From positions 1 through 24,700 of the IMG/VR virus record IMGVR_UViG_3300012944_000058: a DNA stretch of 24,700 nucleotides; one strand, given 5' to 3'. The notes beneath the pieces were generated by a model. That model ran no database searches. It saw nothing but the letters and a program-made list of their open reading frames with translations, and had not been told where the DNA came from. This DNA comes from a virus. The position numbers and the translations under genes were made by a program. Positions within the stretch are counted from its first letter, which is position 1, and each line of letters starts with the position of its first letter. Positions 18,923-24,700 of this stretch are shown here, in pieces.

Positions 18923-20724
18923 TGCCTCCCTATCTGCCGCGTCTTCCCTTTCCGCCCTGGGTTCCCGACCTCTCCGACAATGAGACGCAGGTCTCGGCGA
19001 ACGTGGTCAATGTGATTCCGCGCGGAGACGGATGGCTCCCGTTCCTTTCCTTTATTGCATTCACGCAGGCACTGCCGGCGCCATGCCGCGGGTTCTTCTT
19101 CGCGCGCAACGGTGATGGTTCTGTCTCGCTGTTTGCGGGCACGGCTGAATCGCGGCTGTATGTACTTAACAACACCACACTGACGTGGACCGATGTTTCG
19201 CTAGGCGGGACTGCGTACGGACCGCTGGCGACAACCGCCATGTGGGACTTCGAACAGTTCAACAATTTCGTGTTCGCCGTCCAAGCGAATTGTGTTCCGC
19301 AATACTTCGATCTGTCATCGCCTACGACGTTTCACAATTTCAGTTCTCTTCCCGGATATCAGGGCACGGTACCGCAGGCTGCGTTCATCGCGATTGTGAA
19401 TCGCTTCGTGATGCTTTCGGGGCTCAATGGGTTTCCCTACCGGGTGCAATGGAGCGACCTCGACAATCCCGCGATCTGGACCGCAGGCGTCGGGCAAGCC
19501 GACTTCCAGGACCTCCCCGACGGCGGCTTGGCCAAAGGCGTTGCCGGATTCGATCTATTCGGCGTGATCTTCCAGGACAACATGGCGCGGTTGATCACTT
19601 ACGCGCCGGGTTCTCCGGTCATCTTCACAATCACCAAGATTACGGGAGGCGATGGCAACGGCATCTACGCGCCTTACGGCTTTATCATTGACCAAGACAA
19701 TGTGTTCTGGATTTCCCAGGAAGGCTTCAAGATGCTGTCTCCCGGCGGCGTGCCGCAGGCGATCGGGAAGGAACAAGTTGACCGGTACTTCTTCGCCAAC
19801 GTAGATTCATCCAACCTGCAACTGGTCCTGCCGACAACCGACCCGGCGGCTTCGCGGCTCTACATCCCGTACAAATCGACGAGCGGCCAGGCGGGCCTGT
19901 TCGATAGCGTGCTGGTCTACGACTGGCGTTTGCAACGGTTCTCACTGGTGAAATTCTCGGGCGAATTCTTGAGCGTCGTGGCGCGGCCGGGACTGACCTT
20001 GGAGAACATGGATTCAGTGACGCCCGGGGCTGTGGCGATCACGGGGGCGGCGAGCAATGGCGGTCCCAATCTCATTCGTCTGACGGTGACCTCGACGGCG
20101 GGCATGTCTACTGCGGCTCAGCAGACCGTTTACGGCGTGTGGAATGTGACGCAGATTTCCGGGAGCGCGCCGTTCCTCGCCGCGATCAACAACAAGCAGA
20201 ACACGGCCAACAGCGCGTGGGGACAATGGCCGGTCACGATCATCGATGGGACGCATGTCGATCTTGTCGGCTCGACCTTCGCCGGTGCTTACACGTCGGG
20301 CGGCATTCTGGGCGGCAATATCGAGCTTATCCCGTTCTCGTTCGATACCGTCTCGACCTCGACGATTCCTTCGCTGGCGGGCTGGAATCCATCGAATCAA
20401 CTGGGCTTCTTCAACGGGCCTACAACAGAAGCGGTCATAGAGACGGGAGAACAGGGCGGGAATGACAAGCGGCTGTTCGTCAAGGGGTTCCGCGTGATCA
20501 GCGACGCGCCCGCGGTGTTCGGTTCGGTGTCGTATCGGGATAATCCGCAGGCGCCATACAATTACACGGCGGAAGTCGGGATCGATCAGACGGGAACGTG
20601 TCTCGTCGCAGGCGGTGGCATCGATACGCGCTACAGCCGGGCAAGAGTGAGGATCCCCGCGGGCACTGTATGGAGTTATATTTCTGCGGTGGAGCCGGAC
20701 GGAACGCCGACGGGGAGCTATTAA
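18922..20724 (+). CDS. P22 gp10-like tail hub / DNA stabilisation protein
   Basis: A 600-residue protein whose start overlaps the gp4-like stop by one base. The N-terminal PPWVPDL and the following beta-rich body with repeated aromatic strands (RVQWSDLDNPAIWTAG, FKMLSPGGVPQAIG, LVYDWRLQRFSLV) resemble the P22 gp10 packaged-DNA stabilisation family, which forms the tail hub below gp4. A module near residues 370-465 (ITGAASNGG, DGTHVDLVGSTFAGAYTSGG) looks like a separate beta insert common in phage fibres. The last 80 residues (RLFVKGFRVISDAP, RARVRIPAG) resume the body. Called from sequence style and gene order. Confidence 0.72.
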   Translation: MPPYLPRLPFPPWVPDLSDNETQVSANVVNVIPRGDGWLPFLSFIAFTQALPAPCRGFFFARNGDGSVSLFAGTAESRLYVLNNTTLTWTDVSLGGTAYGPLATTAMWDFEQFNNFVFAVQANCVPQYFDLSSPTTFHNFSSLPGYQGTVPQAAFIAIVNRFVMLSGLNGFPYRVQWSDLDNPAIWTAGVGQADFQDLPDGGLAKGVAGFDLFGVIFQDNMARLITYAPGSPVIFTITKITGGDGNGIYAPYGFIIDQDNVFWISQEGFKMLSPGGVPQAIGKEQVDRYFFANVDSSNLQLVLPTTDPAASRLYIPYKSTSGQAGLFDSVLVYDWRLQRFSLVKFSGEFLSVVARPGLTLENMDSVTPGAVAITGAASNGGPNLIRLTVTSTAGMSTAAQQTVYGVWNVTQISGSAPFLAAINNKQNTANSAWGQWPVTIIDGTHVDLVGSTFAGAYTSGGILGGNIELIPFSFDTVSTSTIPSLAGWNPSNQLGFFNGPTTEAVIETGEQGGNDKRLFVKGFRVISDAPAVFGSVSYRDNPQAPYNYTAEVGIDQTGTCLVAGGGIDTRYSRARVRIPAGTVWSYISAVEPDGTPTGSY

Positions 20725-21036
20725 ATGGTCGCCGCTCTCTCGCTCAAGGAAAAGAACAGCGATACCGTCAACCAAGCCATCAATCAGCTACAGCAAGGCC
20801 GCGACAATGCGAGCGGGACGGTGACGCTCACAACTGGAACATCGACAATAGTTCCTGCCGTCAATTGCAGCCCGACGAGCGGTGTGCAGCTTACGGCCGC
20901 CAGCTTGACCGCTGCGGCGGCGATTGCGGCGGGGACGCTGTTCGTCAGCGCAGCCGGCAAGGGTCAGTTCACGATCACGCATGCGGCGGGCGCCGCTGAC
21001 CGCACGTTCTTCTATCGTGTCCACGGTGGAAACTGA
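20725..21036 (+). CDS. Small virion/tail-associated protein
   Basis: A 103-residue protein starting right after the gp10-like stop. The N-terminal helix (about 5-25) is followed by a beta domain with TGTSTIVPAVNC and a closing KGQFTITHAAGAADRTFFYR. That closing pattern, FTITHA-x-DRTF-x-Y, recurs in small tail-associated proteins of many phages. Its exact role is not known to me. The stop overlaps the next ATG. Confidence 0.6.
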   Translation: MVAALSLKEKNSDTVNQAINQLQQGRDNASGTVTLTTGTSTIVPAVNCSPTSGVQLTAASLTAAAAIAAGTLFVSAAGKGQFTITHAAGAADRTFFYRVHGGN

Positions 21037-21704
21037 TGTCTTGGACACTTATTGCTCATGGAGTTGGCACCAGCACGGTAACACTGAATACGACTGGTGC
21101 TGATCTTATCGTTATCGGTACTTCCGGAGGCAGCTCCGGAATGTCTGATAACCAAGGCAATACATATACTCAAATCGACACAAACAACGTTTCAGGGCGT
21201 CAAGTAGGCATAACCTACTTTGTCCACAATCCTACTACTGCTGCGTCTTGTACATTTACAACCGGACAGTTTGCAGCTTCGTTCGAAGTGCAAGTTTGGT
21301 CCGGCTCTGGTACCGGAACGGTGCTAGACCAGCACACTACCTTGGTTACAAACGGTAATGGGTCATTAACAACCGCACAAACTGGTTCTATTACTCCTAC
21401 AACGAATGGGCAATTGATTGTAGCTTTCTGGGCATTGGATGACCCAGCCGATACTAGTGATACTGTAGATAGCAGTATGACTATCTCAGATCATTTCTAT
21501 ACAGTGGTTGGCGCGACATTTGGCAGTATCATGTCGTATCTTGCCCCACAAACTACCGCGGCGGCTATCAACCCTACGCTGACACGCAGTGGAGGCGGTG
21601 CTCCTCCCACCGGCAGAGGTACTGTCGGAATGATTGCGTCTTTCAAAGGAGCGGCCGCGGCGGGCGACACGCTTCAAGGCGGGGTTCCGTTACTGATGAT
21701 GTGA
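21036..21704 (+). CDS. Probable exposed virion protein, beta-rich
   Basis: A 222-residue Thr/Ser/Gly-rich protein with the pattern of a beta-sandwich: ADLIVIGTSGG, SDNQGNTYTQID, EVQVWSGSGTG and GQLIVAFWALDD. The segment SDNQGNTYTQ resembles a module widespread in environmental bacterial and phage surface proteins. The C-terminus is short and hydrophobic (GGVPLLMM). The coding sequence is visibly richer in A/T than neighbouring genes, consistent with recent acquisition of a fibre or receptor-binding part. Role inferred from composition and position only. Confidence 0.55.
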   Translation: MSWTLIAHGVGTSTVTLNTTGADLIVIGTSGGSSGMSDNQGNTYTQIDTNNVSGRQVGITYFVHNPTTAASCTFTTGQFAASFEVQVWSGSGTGTVLDQHTTLVTNGNGSLTTAQTGSITPTTNGQLIVAFWALDDPADTSDTVDSSMTISDHFYTVVGATFGSIMSYLAPQTTAAAINPTLTRSGGGAPPTGRGTVGMIASFKGAAAAGDTLQGGVPLLMM

Positions 21705-21707
21705 GCC

Positions 21708-22058
21708 ATGTTCTCGAAGCGCGATCTTGAAGGATATCTGGAGATTGATCATCGGGAAAGTCCCGGCTTTACTTCGGAAGAAGCGAATGCGGCCGGGTTG
21801 CGCCGCGTTGCTACTGACGTTGGCAAAGGCACACGGGCGCAGATTCCCGTGGTCAACTGCTCCCATTGTCAAATGCACATCATCATGAATCCGCTCCGCA
21901 CGCGGGATCGGGCATATTGCCCGAAATGTGATCGGTACATCTGCGACAGGTGCGAGATGGTGCGGGTGGCTTCGGGCGGGCTTTGCAAGCCATTCACCCA
22001 GGTTGTCGATGAATTTATGGAAGCGGCTGCGAAAGGAATGCTGAAACATGGCGCGTAG
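21708..22058 (+). CDS. Zinc-ribbon phage protein
   Basis: A 116-residue protein. After DHRESPGFT (about 14-22) come CSHC (51, 54), CPKC (71, 74) and CDRC (79, 82), plus a later Cys near 92, enough for one or two structural zinc sites. The C-terminal helix (VVDEFMEAAAKGML) is amphipathic. This layout recurs next to tail genes in other phages, but I know of no assigned function. It overlaps the next gene by 11 nt. Confidence 0.65.
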   Translation: MFSKRDLEGYLEIDHRESPGFTSEEANAAGLRRVATDVGKGTRAQIPVVNCSHCQMHIIMNPLRTRDRAYCPKCDRYICDRCEMVRVASGGLCKPFTQVVDEFMEAAAKGMLKHGA

Positions 22059-22563
22059 AATCTCGGCCCAAACGACTTTCACTCCTACTGCTGTGGCCGA
22101 CACCACAGCGTTTACGGCGGGGCAGGCGATGGGTTTCTGGAAGGGCGGCTCCGGTACTCAGTTAACCCGTTTCTGGGAAATCTCGATCAGCGGTCAAGCT
22201 GCATCGTCAAGTTCTCCGACCTTCATGCTGTTCTCCCGTGACAGTACGGTTGGAACTGGTACTCAAAGCCAGCAAACAGGCGGCACCGACACTGCGCTTG
22301 ACCCTGCGACGGCCGCTCTTGCTGCCGTCGTTGGAGTCGGATCAAACTGGGCGACCACGTTCCCACAGCGCGATACCGCAAACCATCTTGCGAACTGCTC
22401 ACTCAATGCATTCGGCGGCGTCTATTTCTGGCGTGCCAATCGCGCAGAGGAATGTTTCCTGATGCTCGGCAATACCGCATCGAACGGCGAATGTTCTCTT
22501 TCCGCCTTTACCGGCGGCACGCCGGGCGCGATCGGCGGTCATACGATCTATGAGACCCAGTAA
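22048..22563 (+). CDS. Probable virion structural protein
   Basis: A 171-residue protein, Thr/Gly/Ala-rich, beta-like, with no signal peptide. Segments such as TRFWEISISGQAASSSSPTF, the later TFMLFSRDST and YFWRANRAEECFLMLGN suit a phage head or tail surface protein. Its stop overlaps the next ATG by one base (TAATG), and the next product appears to be a partner. Family not recognised by name. Confidence 0.55.
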   Translation: MARRISAQTTFTPTAVADTTAFTAGQAMGFWKGGSGTQLTRFWEISISGQAASSSSPTFMLFSRDSTVGTGTQSQQTGGTDTALDPATAALAAVVGVGSNWATTFPQRDTANHLANCSLNAFGGVYFWRANRAEECFLMLGNTASNGECSLSAFTGGTPGAIGGHTIYETQ

Positions 22564-22937
22564 TGGCGACCGCGAACCTCAATGACATGTCGCTACTCGC
22601 TACCGACGCGACGTTCGGAAATCGTGTGTTCTCGTCTCTCATGGTCTATTGTACACTGTCTGGACCATCGAGCGACAGCATCACGTCAACGACCGTTCAA
22701 ATCCACGTGGCCCGCAAGAACTACGCGGCTGCGGTTCTCAACAATCCGACGTTCTATAAGCCGTTGTTCGTCAACGCTGTGGCGGCAAATCAGACTGTCG
22801 CTAACGACGCGACTGCCGGCGGAACATTGGCCGGGCTAACGCCGACACAGATAACAACTGCGGCGTCGTCCTGCACTGACACCGACATCAACAACGCCGT
22901 TGCTGCGTCATTCAATTCCTTCATTGCGGGCATCTAA
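22563..22937 (+). CDS. Probable virion structural protein
   Basis: A 124-residue protein directly coupled to the preceding gene (TAATG). The central RKNYAAAVLNNPTFYKPLF and FVNAVAANQTV segments look conserved and folded, with a hydrophobic C-terminal helix (NNAVAASFNSFIAGI). No signal peptide or catalytic motif is seen. It probably works with the 22048 product, judging by position. Confidence 0.52.
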   Translation: MATANLNDMSLLATDATFGNRVFSSLMVYCTLSGPSSDSITSTTVQIHVARKNYAAAVLNNPTFYKPLFVNAVAANQTVANDATAGGTLAGLTPTQITTAASSCTDTDINNAVAASFNSFIAGI

Positions 22938-23329
22938 TGAAGCTCCTCCGCCGGGCCGAAAGTGCCATCTACCGCTTCTTCAAGCGGCGCGAGGAACAGC
23001 GCCAGCTTGCATGGCAGACTACAACGATCATCAAGTCCGATGAGGCGGGCGCATTGGCAAAGGCGTGGGCTGATATCACCATTGCGGCCATCAAGGAGCG
23101 CCGGCCGATCTGCCGGCATTGCATGCAGCCCTACGAGCCGACGCCGCGCCCATGGACCGACTATGTGCGTCTACGGGCCGTCCTGATGATCCCCGACCGC
23201 GAGCCCGACCCGATGCTATGCGATCCCTGCTTTGAGAGCGCGGTATGCGCCTTCAATCCCGAAGCAACCAACATCGGCACGCGTAACGACGGCGCGGCCA
23301 ATCTCTGCCTGCGGCAGTTGAATGGCTAA
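22937..23329 (+). CDS. Hypothetical protein with two Cys pairs
   Basis: A 130-residue protein coupled to the upstream gene (TAATG). A basic N-terminal helix (KLLRRAESAIYRFFKRREEQRQ) is followed by CRHC (59, 62) and LCDPC (94, 97), a likely four-cysteine zinc site. The C-terminal part is Asn/Ala-rich. The function is unknown; the basic helix and zinc site would suit nucleic-acid or protein binding. Confidence 0.52.
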   Translation: MKLLRRAESAIYRFFKRREEQRQLAWQTTTIIKSDEAGALAKAWADITIAAIKERRPICRHCMQPYEPTPRPWTDYVRLRAVLMIPDREPDPMLCDPCFESAVCAFNPEATNIGTRNDGAANLCLRQLNG

Positions 23330-24698
23330 CGTCCCCCGGGCGCCATTCTGGGCGCCTCGGCCGGCAGATGACACGTATTGGTCGGGCTCTCCCGTCAAGT
23401 CGCCAATCATCCCGTTTCTGACAGCACAGAAAGTCTTTGGGGCCGGCGGCCAAGTTTCCACCAAGCGCTGGCTGCCGAATTATACGATCGATGATCCTCC
23501 GGTATGGTCAGGATCGCCGCTCGATGCTGCGCCTCTACGGATTCTCACGCAGCAAAAGCTATTTGGTCAGGGTGGTCAGGCCGTACCATTCCGGCCTAAT
23601 TTCACGATCGACGAACCGCCGATGTGGCAGGGGGCGCCGGTTGATTCACCTATCGTTTCGTTTCTGACGAAACAGAAGGTCTATGGGGCAGGCGGGCAAG
23701 TCCCGCCCTATCGCTGGAACTTCACGGCTGACGATCCTCCTGCATGGCAGCTCTTGGCCGGGCGTAATTCTAATCTCTTTGCGACATCGCAAAATCCGTT
23801 CAGCAACCGGCAAACATCCTGGTATAGCGAGGATAGCAACTGGCAGGGAGCGCCAGCAGGTTCAGCGCCGCTCCGGATACTCACCTCGCGGCGACTGTTC
23901 GGCCAGGGCGGACAAGTCCCGCCATCGCGATGGAATTTCAACAACGATGATCCGCCGCCATGGTCGCGCGCCACTGTCCGCAATGCCAATCTGTTGCAGT
24001 CACAGAACCCATTCTCAAACCGTCAGTGGCAATGGTCCGATGACGCCTCGGGATGGACAGGGCAGCCGATCGCCAGTGCGATCATTCCACAGCTTACAAA
24101 GGTAAAATTCTTCGGTGCGGGTGGTCAGACGCCGCCGTTCCGGCCGAACTTCACGCTGGATGATGCTCCAAGCTGGTGGCCGGCGACCGAACGCAATCTG
24201 ATCCTTTTAACGACGCCAATTGCTAGTCCTCGCAACGTTCGTTTCTGGTTATTCAATTATGACGTAGATGCTCCCCAATGGCAGGGAGGGCCATCGTCGG
24301 ATTATCTGCTGTTCCAACCGCAACCGCCGCCAGTTCTATCCTTCAATCTCCGTGTCTTCGGCTACTCCGGCATCCTGCAAATGCCAATCTTGAATCCCCA
24401 GCAGGACAGCGAAGATTCGCTCTATATGCTCTATCAGCCGTATGAGTTCGGGATTCTCGCCGCGAGCAATCAAGGGATTCCGGTTACGGTGGGTCCTTCT
24501 GGTTTGCCGCTATACCAGGATTATTCGCAAATCCTCCGTATCGAGGTGCCCGATGGGCAGGCCATCAGATACGAAGTCAATCCAGCCGGAAGATCGGTCC
24601 TCGCAAGTGCAAGCAGCCCAATCCTTACCGGAGTTCTGTATGTCGAGTGGGGGCCGGGCTGGTCATTGTCGTTCATCGATGCTTCGACGGCTCCTTGA
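23322..24698 (+). CDS. Repeat-containing probable virion protein
   Basis: A complete 458-residue protein overlapping the previous gene by 8 nt. It holds five clear copies of an about 43-residue unit beginning W-x-G-x-P and containing FGxGGQ and a closing DDPPxW, starting near residues 20, 63, 104, 173 and 243. Copies 3/4 and 4/5 are separated by a second repeat with QNPFSNRQ. A degenerate copy follows, then a different C-terminal domain (about 330-458) that ends in beta strands. The Trp/Pro/Gly-rich repeats suggest an extended beta structure on the virion, possibly a fibre or tape-like linker. No family is recognised. Confidence 0.65.
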   Translation: MANVPRAPFWAPRPADDTYWSGSPVKSPIIPFLTAQKVFGAGGQVSTKRWLPNYTIDDPPVWSGSPLDAAPLRILTQQKLFGQGGQAVPFRPNFTIDEPPMWQGAPVDSPIVSFLTKQKVYGAGGQVPPYRWNFTADDPPAWQLLAGRNSNLFATSQNPFSNRQTSWYSEDSNWQGAPAGSAPLRILTSRRLFGQGGQVPPSRWNFNNDDPPPWSRATVRNANLLQSQNPFSNRQWQWSDDASGWTGQPIASAIIPQLTKVKFFGAGGQTPPFRPNFTLDDAPSWWPATERNLILLTTPIASPRNVRFWLFNYDVDAPQWQGGPSSDYLLFQPQPPPVLSFNLRVFGYSGILQMPILNPQQDSEDSLYMLYQPYEFGILAASNQGIPVTVGPSGLPLYQDYSQILRIEVPDGQAIRYEVNPAGRSVLASASSPILTGVLYVEWGPGWSLSFIDASTAP

Positions 24699-24700
24699 GG

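Noticed and set aside
1-24700. tRNA genes, CRISPR arrays, insertion sequences or attachment sites
   Set aside because: No cloverleaf, regularly spaced direct repeats, transposase or integrase was seen on reading both strands; dedicated tools were not available.

Overview
This window is a virion-morphogenesis module of a tailed phage or prophage, with every supported gene on the + strand. The order is small and large terminase, a run of small accessory genes, a P22-type portal, a scaffold-like protein, an N4 gp56-like major capsid protein, then neck/tail proteins (P22 gp4-like and gp10-like) and fibre or decoration proteins. This gene set points to a short-tailed (podovirus-type) phage. The GC-rich, tightly packed sequence with start/stop overlaps of the ATGA/GTGA type suggests a proteobacterial host, perhaps an alphaproteobacterium; the host is inference only. 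I see no replication, integration or lysis gene, no tRNA and no CRISPR array.

The main observation is in the major capsid gene (12832-14766). No single reading frame covers it, yet it is not broken: it is interrupted by three small group I self-splicing introns (about 12855-13123, 13496-13795 and 14383-14641; 269, 300 and 259 nt). Removing them joins four exons (23, 372, 587 and 125 nt) into one 368-residue protein. Each intron can be folded by hand into P1, P3, P4, P5, P6, P7, P8 and P9-type stems, with two extra hairpins between the P7 5' strand and the P3 3' strand, as in subgroup IA. The P3, P4, P7 and P9-region stems differ between the introns by compensating base changes. None of the introns carries a homing-endonuclease gene. 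The only such gene in the window is a free-standing HNH gene at 6849-7178.

Layout. 1-194: four stem-loops including two likely Rho-independent terminators. 195-1905: terminase. 1935-7696: small, translationally coupled accessory genes, including a histidine phosphatase with a C-terminal cysteine cluster, three neighbouring proteins sharing an RRFGAL tag, a two-helix membrane protein, an exported protein and the HNH gene. 7710-12522: portal, small proteins and scaffold. 12523-12831: non-coding structured leader. 12832-14766: intron-split capsid gene. 14779-17913: probable decoration/fibre and exported proteins. 17921-20724: neck and tail-hub proteins, each with an apparent inserted beta module. 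20725-24698: further virion-associated or unknown proteins, ending in a protein built from about 43-residue repeats.

Functionally, the terminase packages DNA through the portal into a shell built from the spliced capsid protein around the scaffold, and the gp4- and gp10-like proteins then close the vertex. Capsid output would depend on three consecutive RNA splicing events.
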